In this document: positions 43,279 through 51,534 of the stretch, in pieces
How positions within the stretch are numbered: position 1 is the stretch's first letter
How the letters are laid out: the number at the start of each line of letters is the position of its first letter
Source: Actinocatenispora rupis
GTDB taxonomy: Bacteria > Actinomycetota > Actinomycetes > Mycobacteriales > Micromonosporaceae
NCBI RefSeq assembly: GCF_016861975.1
Contig: NZ_BOMB01000038.1
Span: 80,988 to 144,987, forward strand
Reading direction: 5' to 3'
Length of the DNA stretch: 64,000 nt
Translations under genes and position numbers: made by a program
Notes under the pieces: generated by a model
The model's input: the letters and a program-made list of their open reading frames with translations, nothing else
Database searches by the model: none
Told to the model about the DNA's origin: nothing

Positions 43279-43724
43279 GACTCCTCCTCCGCGGCACACG
43301 CCGCACACGTACCGAACAGGGCCATGTGGCCGATGTCGAGCGAGAAGCCGCGGTCGGTGCGCAACTGCTCGGCGAGCGGGTGCATCAGCGACAGCGGCGC
43401 CTCCTCGATCGCGCCGCACCGGTGGCACACGAGATGCAGGTGCGACCGTTCACCGGGCACGTGGTACGTCGGGGCGCCGTGCGACAGGTGCGTGTGGGTG
43501 ACCAGCCCGAGCCCCTCCAGGAGTTCGAGGGTGCGGTAGATGGTGGTGATGTTGACGCCGGCGGCCGTCCGGCACACCGCCTGGTGGACCTGCTCGGGGG
43601 TGGCGTGGCCGAGCCGCTGCACGGCCTCCAGGACGAGCTGGCGCTGGGCGGTGAGGCGGAGGCCGCGGGCGCGCAGCACGTCGGCGAGCGACGGCGCGGT
43701 CTCGGCGGGCATGCCATCGATCAT
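43275..43724 (-). CDS. nur: Fur-family metal regulator, Nur-like
   Basis: A 149-aa Fur-type repressor. The winged helix has LTAQRQLVLEAVQRLGHATP and ITTIYRTLELLEGLGLV. Metal-site residues are in THTHLSHGAPTYH and SHLHLVCHRCG, and the structural Cys pairs are CHRC and CAAC. The sequence is closest, from memory, to the nickel regulator Nur of Streptomyces coelicolor, although one His of its HHHIH stretch is changed here (RSHLH). Start ATG 43724 or 43712. Target: nickel transport and superoxide dismutases, by inference. Confidence 0.83.
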   Translation of the reverse strand: MIDGMPAETAPSLADVLRARGLRLTAQRQLVLEAVQRLGHATPEQVHQAVCRTAAGVNITTIYRTLELLEGLGLVTHTHLSHGAPTYHVPGERSHLHLVCHRCGAIEEAPLSLMHPLAEQLRTDRGFSLDIGHMALFGTCAACAAEEES

Positions 43725-43899
43725 AGGCACGCGTACGCCCGGACCGCCCACGGCGCGTTCCGGACGTCAGGCGGAGAATCGGGTTTGCGAGCAATGACCG
43801 CGGGGGATACGGAGGGTTAGGTTCTCGGGGTGTCCCTGCCGGTCAGTCTCCGGGTACCGTCGCGCAGAGTGCATTTGACACCGGATAGGGTCGGTAACC

Positions 43900-44739
43900 G
43901 TGGAACGAGTCGTCGCGGTCCTGGGTCGCGGAGTCATCCCTGCCGCAACACCTCTGCTCCGAGCAGACGACCTCGGTGTGCAGCGGGGTGACGGGGTGTT
44001 CGAGACCACGCACGTGCGGGGCGGGCAGCCGTGGCTGCTCGACGAACACCTGGACCGGATGGCGCGGTCCGCCGAGCGCCTCGACCTCGACGTACCGGCG
44101 CGGCCGGCGCTGGTCGAGCTGGCCGGGCAGGCGTGCGCGGCGTGGCCGGCCGACACCGAGGGTGCGCTGAAGATCGTCGTCACCCGCGGCCCGGAGGACA
44201 CCGGCGAGACCACCTGCTTCGCCACGATCACCGCGGTCCCGGACAGTACGCGGAAGGCCCGGCGGGACGGCGTCAAGCTCGGCACCCTCAGCCTCGGCGT
44301 GGCCGCCGGTACGAGGTCCGCGGCGCCGTGGCTGCTCGGCGGCGCCAAGACCCTGTCGTACGCGATGAACATGGCGTGCCAGCGCTGGGCGGCCGCGGCC
44401 GGGCTGGACGACGTGCTGTGGGTGTCCAGCGACGGCTACCTGCTGGAGGCGCCGACCGCCACGCTGGTGTGGCTGGAGCACGGCACGCTCTACACGGTGC
44501 CCGACTCGACCGGCATCCTCTCCGGTACGACGGTGCGCTACCTGCTCGACCACGTCGGTACGCTCGGCTGGCACACCGCCAAGCGCATGGTCCGCCCCAC
44601 CGAACTCGAAGGCGCCAGCGGCGTGTGGCTCACGTCCAGCGTGCGCGGCATCATCGCGGTCCGCGAACTCGACGGCGTCAAGCTGGCCGACCCGCCGCAG
44701 ACCGACACACTCCGCGAACTCCTCGGCTACCCCGCCTGA
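43900..44739 (+). CDS. pabC: Aminodeoxychorismate lyase (class IV aminotransferase fold)
   Basis: A 279-aa PLP enzyme that forms 4-aminobenzoate from aminodeoxychorismate for folate. The PLP Lys is Lys150 in GGAKTLSYAMNM, with FETTHVRGGQPWLLDEHLDR at the N-terminus, split around residues 34-53, and GILSGTTVRYLL later. A D-amino-acid or branched-chain aminotransferase is the alternative in this fold. A TAGGGT box ends 8 nt before the GTG. Its folate link agrees with nearby ygfZ. Confidence 0.85.
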   Translation: MERVVAVLGRGVIPAATPLLRADDLGVQRGDGVFETTHVRGGQPWLLDEHLDRMARSAERLDLDVPARPALVELAGQACAAWPADTEGALKIVVTRGPEDTGETTCFATITAVPDSTRKARRDGVKLGTLSLGVAAGTRSAAPWLLGGAKTLSYAMNMACQRWAAAAGLDDVLWVSSDGYLLEAPTATLVWLEHGTLYTVPDSTGILSGTTVRYLLDHVGTLGWHTAKRMVRPTELEGASGVWLTSSVRGIIAVRELDGVKLADPPQTDTLRELLGYPA

Positions 44740-44787
44740 CCCGCCCTCGCTCGGGCCCGCCGAGCCCGGGTTTCGCCCGGTTGACGC

Positions 44788-44898
44788 TGATCCGGGAGCC
44801 GGACCCGAGCCGTGCCGGGCTTCCTGGAACTTGCCCCACGGTGATCCGGCAAGCCGGAGCCGATCCGCACCTGGGCTTTCCTCGAACTTGTCCCACGG
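44788..44898. repeat. Imperfect tandem repeat of about 55 bp
   Basis: Two units (44788-44841 and 44842-44898) start with TGATCCGG and end with AACTTGCCCCACGG or AACTTGTCCCACGG. Both contain GGGCTT(T)CCT. They lie between convergent pabC and the nitrobindin gene and may act as a transcription-end structure. No coding potential is supported. Confidence 0.65.
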
Positions 44899-44945
44899 TG
44901 CCCCCGGGGGGCCGGAAGCGAGGCCGCCGCAGCGACCTCGACCAC

Positions 44946-45548
44946 CTACCCGGCGGTGCGTTCGAGGCGGGCCGACAGGTGCGGGCTCGCCGGCTGCCCC
45001 ATGGCGGTCATGTCGTACGCGTAGAGCAGGGCGCCCTCGACGATCCCGTACAGCCGGTGGCCGGCGGCGACGTCCTTGGCGTGTTCGGTACGCAGAACCG
45101 CGTCGGTGGCCAGCTCCACCTGCAGGCCGGTCATGGTGCCGAGGTACAGCTCCATGATGCCGGTGGGGTGGGCCAGCTCGACCTCGACCGTGTCACCGTC
45201 GCGGGCGCCGCCCGGCCCGACCTGCGGACGCCACCAGCCGACCTCCCGGGCCGCCGGCCGGATCGGCTTGCGGTCGGCGTCGACCAGCCAGCTCCGCGAC
45301 TCGTAGTACAGGAAGGGGCGGCCGTCGTGGCTGAACCGGATCTCCTGCGCGAAGTCGAAGTCCTCGATGGTCGGGTAGCCGCCCTTGCCCCAACCGCGCC
45401 AGACCCCCACGTACGGCAGGAGGCCGAGCAGCGCGGGGTGCAGGTCCGGGCCGACCCGCAGGTCGTGCGTCTCCTCGTACGGGTACTCGGGGGCGGTCTC
45501 GGTCGGGAAGCCCGGCGGCAGGCCCGGCTTGTCGTTCTGCTCGCTCAC
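44946..45548 (-). CDS. Nitrobindin-type heme-binding beta-barrel protein
   Basis: A 200-aa FABP-like, ten-stranded barrel protein. The signature GVWRGWGKGGYPT near residue 48 and the end segment HRLYGIVEGALLYAYDMTAMG, split around the proximal His, match nitrobindins. These bind ferric heme and react with NO or peroxynitrite. GGGGAGG precedes the GTG start, which overlaps the stop of a 32-aa membrane peptide (GTGA). Confidence 0.9.
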   Translation of the reverse strand: MSEQNDKPGLPPGFPTETAPEYPYEETHDLRVGPDLHPALLGLLPYVGVWRGWGKGGYPTIEDFDFAQEIRFSHDGRPFLYYESRSWLVDADRKPIRPAAREVGWWRPQVGPGGARDGDTVEVELAHPTGIMELYLGTMTGLQVELATDAVLRTEHAKDVAAGHRLYGIVEGALLYAYDMTAMGQPASPHLSARLERTAG

Positions 45549-45643
45549 CGCGTCCTCCCCATCCGGACCGCCAGGTACCCGAAGGTCCCGGCGAGCACAC
45601 CGAACAACACCACCAGCAGACTCACGAATCCCAGCTCGACCAC
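45545..45643 (-). CDS. 32-aa single-pass membrane peptide upstream of nitrobindin
   Basis: A short frame from GTG 45643: Glu3, then a hydrophobic helix (LLVVLFGVLAGTFGYLAV) and a basic end (RMGRTR). Its TGA overlaps the nitrobindin GTG (GTGA), so it would be translationally coupled. A TAAACT box lies 8 nt upstream of the start, suggesting an mRNA with almost no leader that begins with this peptide. It may be a real membrane microprotein or a coupling leader. Confidence 0.6.
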   Translation of the reverse strand: MVELGFVSLLVVLFGVLAGTFGYLAVRMGRTR

Positions 45644-45721
45644 GGTGGGTGAGTTTAGGCCATGGCCGGCGGCGCCCCGGCAGGGCGGACCGGGCGACAC
45701 GACCCGGGCGTACCGGAAGGG

Positions 45722-46519
45722 TCAGTGGCAGGTGGTGGTCGTGGTGACGGTGAGCCGGTCGCGGTCGGCGGTGACGACGAGGCCGGTGGCGCCGTCGCGG
45801 TAGACGTACCGGTCGTCGTTGTGGGCGAGCAGGTGGCCGGGTTGCGGATGCCGGTCGAGGGTGGCGGGCAGCGGGGCGAGGCTGTCCGCGGCCAGGCCGG
45901 TCGCGGTGACGGTCACGGCGCCGCAGCCGAGCGCGTGCCGCTGCCAGGTGGTGAGCGTGACGTGCAGCAGCGCGAACAGCCGGGTGGCCGGCGCGCGCTC
46001 GGCCGCCGTCGGCGCCGCCACGAACTCCGGGTACGGGTGGCCGGTGGTCGGCCGGCAGCCGGTGTCGGCGATGGCCACGACGTGCCCCGGGTCGTCGGTG
46101 GCGGTGCGGACGGTCAGCTTCACGAAGGGGTCCGGGTGCGCCACCGTGACCGTGCCGGACCCGCCCAGATCGGGCACCACCGCCGCCTTGTACGCCGCGG
46201 GCAGCCCGGCGCGGATGTGGTCGGCGAGCCCGGCCGCCCCGTACACGTCGGCGGTCCGGGCGTACTCGACGCCGGGCCGGGCGGCGGCCATCGTGCAGCG
46301 CTTGACCTGCTCGTACCCGCTGACGGCGACGACGGCGCGGGGGCCGGCGGCGCGGGAGACGGTGCCGATCGCGGCGTCGACGGCGGGCCGGGCCGCGGCC
46401 GGACTCTGCTGTTCCTTGACGGTCGGGCGGCCCCGCGCGACGAACGCGAGCACCAGCAGCAGCGCGGCCCACACCGCAACCGCCCCGAGGATCCACCGTC
46501 GCCGCGTCACGCGGACCAT
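45722..46519 (-). CDS. Membrane-anchored hypothetical protein
   Basis: A 265-aa protein with one N-terminal TM helix (residues about 10-28, WILGAVAVWAALLLVLAFVA) and an extracellular domain. It has Cys residues in QVKRCTM, DTGCRP, LGCGAV and the C-terminal CH that may form disulfides. I do not recognise a family. ATG 46519 was preferred to an upstream frame extension that lacks a basic-TM layout. It is divergent from the CDF transporter gene. Confidence 0.65.
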   Translation of the reverse strand: MVRVTRRRWILGAVAVWAALLLVLAFVARGRPTVKEQQSPAAARPAVDAAIGTVSRAAGPRAVVAVSGYEQVKRCTMAAARPGVEYARTADVYGAAGLADHIRAGLPAAYKAAVVPDLGGSGTVTVAHPDPFVKLTVRTATDDPGHVVAIADTGCRPTTGHPYPEFVAAPTAAERAPATRLFALLHVTLTTWQRHALGCGAVTVTATGLAADSLAPLPATLDRHPQPGHLLAHNDDRYVYRDGATGLVVTADRDRLTVTTTTTCH

Positions 46520-46601
46520 GGTGGCAGCCGGCGCCACGCGGTACCGAGCCGGGATCACCGAACCCGCCGGCAGCCGCACGCCACCCCATTACTGTCCAGG
46601 C

Positions 46602-47612
46602 ATGAGCGCAGACCGCCGGCGACCCCCGGCCGCGGCGACCGCCGACGAAACCGACGCCGTGGTGGACACCGCCGCGCCGCCGGCCGCCGGGTCCGGGCAG
46701 AGCGAGAGCCTGCTGACGATCGTCGTGGCGGGCGGGGCGAACCTGCTGATCGCCGCCGCGAAACTGGCCGCGGGCGTACTCGGTGGGTCGGCGAGCATGG
46801 TGTCGGAGGCGGCGCACTCTTTCGCGGACACGGTGACCGAGGTGCTGCTCTACGTCGCGGTACGCCGGGGCGCCCGGCCCGCCACGCCCGACAGCCCGTT
46901 CGGTCACGGCCGCGAGTCGTACTTCTGGGCGCTGCTGGCGGCGATGTTCACGTTCGGCGCGGGTGGCGTCTTCGCCGTGTACCACGGGGTGCAGGCGATC
47001 GTGTCCGGCGAGCGGTCCGAGCACCTGGCGCTGTCGTACGCGGTGCTGGCGATCTCGGCGGTACTGGAGGGCGTGTCGCTGCTGCGCGGCCTGCACCAGG
47101 TACGCGGGTCGGCGCGGCGGCTGGGCGTCGGCATGGGCGAGTACCTGCGGCGTACGCCGGACACCGCGCTGCGGGCGGTGACGCTGGAGGACTCGGCCGC
47201 GCTGATCGGCATCGCGCTGGCCGCCGCCGGCCTCGGCCTGGAGCGGCTCACCGGCTCCACCCTGTACGACGGGCTCGCCTCGATCCTGATCGGCCTGCTG
47301 CTGTGCGTGGTGGCGTACCGGCTGATCAGCGCGAACAAGGCGCTGCTGATCGGCCAGTCGGTGCCGCCGCGTACCCACGACGAACTGGTCGCGGAGCTGG
47401 CCGCGCTGCCCGGTGTCGCCGGCGTACCGGAGCTGTTCGCGACGTACCTGGGGCCGGAGCAGATCCTGGTCGCCGCGAAGATCGACTTCGTCGACGACGT
47501 ACCGGCCGGTGAGGTGGAACGGATCGCCGACGAGGGCGCGCGCCGGCTGCACGACCGGCACCCCAAGGTCAGCCACGTCTACCTGGACCCGACCGACCGG
47601 GGGCGCGCGTGA
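46602..47612 (+). CDS. Cation diffusion facilitator transporter
   Basis: A 336-aa CDF-family divalent metal exporter with six TM helices. The TM2 metal site is HSFADT (HxxxD); the TM5 site reads LEDSAALIG, as in ZnT9-like members, rather than HxxxD. FGHGRESYFWALLAA is characteristic. A cytoplasmic ferredoxin-like domain follows (about 255-336). A TACTGT box ends 6 nt before the ATG. The stop overlaps the antiporter start (GTGA), forming a two-gene transporter operon. Confidence 0.92.
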   Translation: MSADRRRPPAAATADETDAVVDTAAPPAAGSGQSESLLTIVVAGGANLLIAAAKLAAGVLGGSASMVSEAAHSFADTVTEVLLYVAVRRGARPATPDSPFGHGRESYFWALLAAMFTFGAGGVFAVYHGVQAIVSGERSEHLALSYAVLAISAVLEGVSLLRGLHQVRGSARRLGVGMGEYLRRTPDTALRAVTLEDSAALIGIALAAAGLGLERLTGSTLYDGLASILIGLLLCVVAYRLISANKALLIGQSVPPRTHDELVAELAALPGVAGVPELFATYLGPEQILVAAKIDFVDDVPAGEVERIADEGARRLHDRHPKVSHVYLDPTDRGRA

Positions 47613-49195
47613 GCCAGCTCGCGGTCGTGTTCGTGATCCTGCTGGGGACCATCCTCATCACGCCGGTGGCGGACCGGCTGAAGCTGCCGTACCCGGTGCT
47701 GATCACGGTGTTCGGCCTGGTCCTGGCCGTCATCCCGAACGCGGTCGTGCCCGCGCTGCGGCTCCCGCCCGAACTGATCCTGCCGCTCGTCCTGCCGCCC
47801 CTGCTCTACGCCGCGACCCAGCGCAGTTCGTGGCGCAGCTTCGTGACGAACGCCCGGCCGATCCTGCTGCTCGCCGTCGCCCTCGTGTTCGTGAGTACGG
47901 CGGCGGTCGCGGCGGTGGCGGGCGCGCTGCTGCCGGGCCTGCCGGTGGCCGCGACCGTGGCGCTCGGCGCGATCGTCGCCGCCCCCGACGCCGCCGCGGC
48001 CACCTCCGTCGCCAACCGGCTACGGCTGCCCCGCCGGCTCGTGTCGCTGATCGAGGGCGAGGGACTGTTCAACGACGTCACCGCCCTCACCCTGTACCAG
48101 GTGGCGGTGGCGGGCGTCGTCACCGGCTCGTTCTCGGCCGTCGCGGTCGCCGGCCGCTTCGTGTACTCCGCGGTCGCGGCCACCGCGATCGGCCTGCTCG
48201 TCGGCGTCGTCACGCGGTACCTGCTGCGCTGGCTGCCGACCGCGACACTCCAAAGTGGACTGTCACTGCTCGTCCCGTTCGTCTCGTACGTCGCGGCCGA
48301 CCGGCTGGAGGCGTCCGGTGTCCTCGCCGTCCTCGCCACCGGCTTCTACCTCGGCCACTACGGCGCCGACCCGGACGACGCGGAGGGCCGCCTGCAGAGC
48401 CGGTCGTTCTGGGAGGTCGTCGAACTGCTCGTGACCGGCTTCGCGTTCGGCCTGATCGGCCTCGAACTCACCGTCGTACTCAACGGGCTGCGCGGCGACA
48501 TCACCGGTCCGCTGATCCAGGCCGGCATCGTCTGCGCCGTCGTCATCGCGGTACGGATCGCCTGGATGCTGCCCGCCGGCTGGCTCTCCCGCGCCCGCAG
48601 CCGTCGCAAGGCCGGACCCGGGGAGGCGGCGCCGACCACCGTAGGCAGCTGGCGGGAGAGCGTCGTGCTGTCCTGGTCCGGGATGCGCGGCGTGGTCACC
48701 GTCGCCACCGCGCTCGCCCTCCCCCTCGACTTCCCCGAACGCTCCCGCATCCTGCTCATCTCGTTCGCCGTCATCCTCGCCACCCTCGTACTCCAGGGGC
48801 TGACCCTGCCGTGGCTGGTACGGGTGCTCGGCGTGACCGCGAGCAGCGACAGGCAGCGGAAGGCGGAACGGGCGATCGCCGGCCGCGCGTTCGAGGCGGC
48901 GCTGCGCCGGCTGAACGAACTCGTCGACTCCGGCGAGGTGCCCACCGAGGTGTCCGATCGCCTCCGCGCCTGGTTCACCGTCGTACTCGGGCGGATGCGC
49001 CGGGTCGAGGACGGCGAGGACGATCCCGAGATGGCACGGCGGATGGCGCTCCGGCACGAACTCGTCGGCCTGGAGGCGGAGCTGCTCAGCGTCGCACGCC
49101 GGGAAGTACTGGAGGAACGCCAGCGCGGCGCCGACCCGGCCGCCGCCGACCGCGTACTGCGCCGCCTCGACCTCCGCTCCGTCCAGCGCACCTGA
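47609..49195 (+). CDS. CPA1-family Na+/H+ antiporter
   Basis: A 528-aa antiporter with 12-13 TM helices. The ion-site region reads GAIVAAPDAAAATSV and EGEGLFNDVTALTLY, followed by WSGMRGVVTVATALALP. The last 110 residues or so are a soluble regulatory tail (RRLNELVDSGEVPTEVSDRL). It is coupled to the CDF gene by a 4-nt overlap. It probably controls Na+ or pH; the precise ion is not known. Confidence 0.92.
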   Translation: MSQLAVVFVILLGTILITPVADRLKLPYPVLITVFGLVLAVIPNAVVPALRLPPELILPLVLPPLLYAATQRSSWRSFVTNARPILLLAVALVFVSTAAVAAVAGALLPGLPVAATVALGAIVAAPDAAAATSVANRLRLPRRLVSLIEGEGLFNDVTALTLYQVAVAGVVTGSFSAVAVAGRFVYSAVAATAIGLLVGVVTRYLLRWLPTATLQSGLSLLVPFVSYVAADRLEASGVLAVLATGFYLGHYGADPDDAEGRLQSRSFWEVVELLVTGFAFGLIGLELTVVLNGLRGDITGPLIQAGIVCAVVIAVRIAWMLPAGWLSRARSRRKAGPGEAAPTTVGSWRESVVLSWSGMRGVVTVATALALPLDFPERSRILLISFAVILATLVLQGLTLPWLVRVLGVTASSDRQRKAERAIAGRAFEAALRRLNELVDSGEVPTEVSDRLRAWFTVVLGRMRRVEDGEDDPEMARRMALRHELVGLEAELLSVARREVLEERQRGADPAAADRVLRRLDLRSVQRT

Positions 49196-49208
49196 CCGCG
49201 TACGAGAC

Positions 49209-49246
49209 GGGCCCGGCGGCGGAGCGGTCGCTCCACCGGCGGGCCC
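49209..49246. terminator. Bidirectional hairpin between convergent genes
   Basis: A long GC stem built from GGGCCCGGC and its complement, with inner arms GGAGCG (49221-49226) and CGCTCC (49229-49234). It has two mismatches and sits between the antiporter stop (49195) and the DUF1416 stop (49262). Confidence 0.7.
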
Positions 49247-49261
49247 GGCGCGTGCGGTACG

Positions 49262-49567
49262 TCAGCGCTGGACGCTGACGGTGACCTCGGTCAGGCCGTG
49301 GTCGGCGGACACGGCGACGTCGCCGTTTCCGTTGCGGGACAAGGCACGTACGGTCCAGGCGCCGGGCGCGGCGAAGAACCGGAACGCGCCGGAGTCGGAC
49401 GCCACCACCTCGGCGGTGAACTCCCCGGTCGAGTCGAGCAGCCGGACGTACGCGCCGGACACCGGCGAGCCGTCGGCGGTGACCGTACCGGCGATGACTG
49501 TCTCCTTGGTCAGATCGACACTGGCCGGCAGCGTTGCCGTCTGGTCGGGTGCGCCGCAGCTCGTCAT
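49262..49567 (-). CDS. DUF1416 protein (SseC-like) next to sulfurtransferase
   Basis: A 101-aa protein of the DUF1416 family, with a single beta-sandwich, CarboxypepD_reg-like layout (VIAGTVTADGSPVSGAYVRL, then FAAPGAWTVRAL). In mycobacteria the same gene (sseC) sits beside thiosulfate sulfurtransferase. GGAGG precedes the ATG and the gap to the sulfurtransferase stop is 2 nt. Cys4 is the only Cys. Role in sulfur metabolism is inferred from context. Confidence 0.9.
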   Translation of the reverse strand: MTSCGAPDQTATLPASVDLTKETVIAGTVTADGSPVSGAYVRLLDSTGEFTAEVVASDSGAFRFFAAPGAWTVRALSRNGNGDVAVSADHGLTEVTVSVQR

Positions 49568-49569
49568 GG

Positions 49570-50424
49570 TCAGTCCTCCTTGGTGCCGGGCTCGTCGCCG
49601 AGGGCGATCGGCACGCCCACGAGCGAGCCGTACTCGGTCCACGAACCGTCGTAGTTCTTCACGTCGGGCTGGCCGAGCAGCTCGTGCAGCGCGAACCAGG
49701 TGTGCGACGAGCGCTCACCGATCCGGCAGTACGCGATGGTCGGCTTCGCCAGGTCGAGCCCGGCCTCGGTGTAGAGGGCCCGCAGCTCGTCGTCCGACTT
49801 GAACGTGCCGTCCTCGTTGGCGGCCTTGCTCCACGGCACGCTCGCCGCGGTCGGTACGTGTCCGGCGCGCTGCGACTGCTCCTGCGGCAGGTGCGCCGGC
49901 GCCAGCAGCCGCCCCGCGTACTCGTCGGGCGACCGGACGTCGATCAGGTTCTTCACGCCGATCGCGTCGACGACCTCGTCGCGGAACGCGCGGATCGACG
50001 TGTCCTGCGGCTTCGCCTGGTACTGCGTGGCCGCGCGCTCCGGTACGTCGGTGACGAGCTGGCGCCCGTCCAGCTCCCACTTCTTGCGGCCGCCGTCGAG
50101 CAGCTTCACGTCGCCGTGGCCGTACAGCGTGAAGTACCAGTACGCGTAGGCGGCGAACCAGTTGTTGTTGCCGCCGTACAGCACGACGGTGTCGTCGTTG
50201 CCGATTCCCTTGCTGGACAACAGTTCCTCGAACTGCTTCCGGTTCACGAAGTCGCGGCGTACCTGGTCCTGGAGTTCGGTCTTCCAGTCCAGCTTGACCG
50301 CGCCCGGCAGGTGGCCGCCGTCGTACGCGGTGGTGTCCTCGTCGACCTCGACGAAGACGATCCCCGGCTGGCCGAGGTTCTTCTCGGCCCAGTCGGCCGA
50401 GACGAGAGCGGTGTCGCGACTCAT
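49570..50424 (-). CDS. Thiosulfate sulfurtransferase (two-domain rhodanese)
   Basis: A 284-aa protein with two rhodanese domains. The N-terminal one is inactive-type (DDTVVLYGGNNNWFAAYAYW). The C-terminal one has the active Cys near residue 232 in AYCRIGERSSHTWF. It transfers sulfane sulfur from thiosulfate to cyanide or thiols. It corresponds to CysA/SseA types of actinobacteria and is the middle gene of DUF4395 - sulfurtransferase - DUF1416. Expression is probably set by the upstream Cys leader peptide. Confidence 0.94.
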   Translation of the reverse strand: MSRDTALVSADWAEKNLGQPGIVFVEVDEDTTAYDGGHLPGAVKLDWKTELQDQVRRDFVNRKQFEELLSSKGIGNDDTVVLYGGNNNWFAAYAYWYFTLYGHGDVKLLDGGRKKWELDGRQLVTDVPERAATQYQAKPQDTSIRAFRDEVVDAIGVKNLIDVRSPDEYAGRLLAPAHLPQEQSQRAGHVPTAASVPWSKAANEDGTFKSDDELRALYTEAGLDLAKPTIAYCRIGERSSHTWFALHELLGQPDVKNYDGSWTEYGSLVGVPIALGDEPGTKED

Positions 50425-50434
50425 GGTTGCGCTC

Positions 50435-50908
50435 CTAGGGTTGGGACGGATTGGTACGTGCGGCCAGCGGGCGGCGCGTGACCCGCCGGTACAACAGGTA
50501 GACCTCGCAGCCGAGGCACAGCCCGAACGCGGCGTTCAGGAACGCCGCGACCAGGGCGAACGCTGCCGCCACGACGCCGAGGGCGACGACACCGGACAGG
50601 AACCCGATCGTGGCGACCGCGGCGAACACCAGGCCGACCGCCTGCGCGAACCGGACCGGCGCCACCGGCTCCAGCTCGCCCGGCCGACCCAACCGCGGCG
50701 CCACGAACGCCTTGTACAGCAGCCCGTACGGTGCGGAACCGGGTCCGGCGATGGCGCCGATCGCGAAGACCACGGTCTGCACCGCGACGACGATCCCGGC
50801 GGCGACCGGCGCCACGAACGCGAGTACGAGCACCACCACCAGGACGACGGTGGTGACCCACGCGGCGAACCGCGGGCCACGGGGATCGAGCATGGATGCG
50901 GATGGCAC
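50435..50908 (-). CDS. DUF4395 membrane protein
   Basis: A 157-aa protein with about four TM helices, matching DUF4395. The conserved Cys pair is in FGLCLGCEVYLLYRR near the C-terminus. GTG 50908 was chosen because GGAGGTG lies 5 nt upstream; an internal ATG is at 50893. It is the first protein gene after the Cys leader, 10 bp before the sulfurtransferase. The family commonly occurs with thioredoxin and sulfurtransferase genes, pointing to membrane thiol or sulfur handling. Confidence 0.9.
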   Translation of the reverse strand: MPSASMLDPRGPRFAAWVTTVVLVVVLVLAFVAPVAAGIVVAVQTVVFAIGAIAGPGSAPYGLLYKAFVAPRLGRPGELEPVAPVRFAQAVGLVFAAVATIGFLSGVVALGVVAAAFALVAAFLNAAFGLCLGCEVYLLYRRVTRRPLAARTNPSQP

Positions 50909-51324
50909 AGCACACCTCCGACGGACGAAACGAACGTCTCTGCGGCGACTATGCCGAACCAGACACGAGCGGTCCACCGCCGGTCAGGTCATCGGTACCG
51001 AGAGTCCACGCGCCACGGAAACGGGTACGCCGGAACGATCACCAGGAACGGGAATCGGAACGGGCGGCTGCGGGCGCGGACGGGTCGTCGCCGGTCAGGC
51101 CGGACGACGACAGAGGCAGGTCGCGACGTGGCAATGATCGATTGCACGTCGACGCGTGAGCAGCGGGCCCATGCGCTGACGCTAACACGACGACGGGCGA
51201 CCGCTCACCCTCCGAGTGACCCCGCTCACGGATCATCCCGTGCGCCCGACTCCACCGACCCGGTACCGGAACGTCCCGATCCGGCCCGCCTGACCGGCTG
51301 CCCGCGCTCGGTACGCTGCGCGGC
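50909..51324. other. Divergent leader region of the sulfur operon and the toxin-antitoxin pair
   Basis: About 415 bp containing a Cys-rich leader peptide (51095-51172). CGCCGGTCAGG occurs at 51089-51099 (over the leader stop) and again at 50978-50988, a direct repeat that could take part in alternative folding. The antitoxin promoter lies at the right end with TACGCT 7 nt before its start. Confidence 0.6.
51095..51172 (-). CDS. Cys-rich leader peptide (cysteine-responsive attenuator)
   Basis: A 25-aa peptide with the core TRRRAIDHCHVATCLC. It resembles the short leader peptides placed before sulfur-assimilation genes in streptomycetes and mycobacteria, which have an RR(R)xVDxxRVxxCLC-type core. 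Three Cys codons fall within eight residues (14, 19, 21), so stalling would sense low Cys-tRNA. A TAGCGT box ends 6 nt before the ATG, so the mRNA is likely leaderless. The sulfur operon starts 187 nt downstream. Seen: frame and core. Inferred: attenuation. Confidence 0.8.
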   Translation of the reverse strand: MGPLLTRRRAIDHCHVATCLCRRPA

Positions 51325-51534
51325 ATGACGGTCAAACGCACCATCACGTTCGACAACGAGGCGGCGTTCCTGGTGGAACGGGCGGCGGAGCGCGCCGGGC
51401 TCTCGGTGTCGGCGTGGGTCTCCCGCGCCACCCGGCGCGAGGCGCTGCGCCTGGGTGCCGTCCCGCAACCCGACGCCGAACTCCACTCCCGGTACGACGA
51501 GGACGAACTGCTCGCCGCCGAGGGCGCCGCGTGA
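51325..51534 (+). CDS. Type II antitoxin, ribbon-helix-helix/MazE-like
   Basis: A 69-aa protein. It begins with a ribbon-helix-helix-like pattern (VKRTITFDNEAAFLVERAAE, then AGLSVSAWVSRATRREALR). Its acidic C-terminus (YDEDELLAAEGAA) could wrap the toxin. Its TGA overlaps the toxin GTG (GTGA). A TACGCT box ends 7 nt before the ATG. The pair lies inside the otherwise conserved thioredoxin-DUF4395-sulfurtransferase neighbourhood. Confidence 0.8.
   Translation: MTVKRTITFDNEAAFLVERAAERAGLSVSAWVSRATRREALRLGAVPQPDAELHSRYDEDELLAAEGAA

Noticed and set aside
45549..47576. 876-aa minus-strand frame joined to nitrobindin
   Set aside because: The extra part is antisense to the CDF transporter and in another frame of the membrane-anchored protein. 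Only 44946-45548 is family-like.
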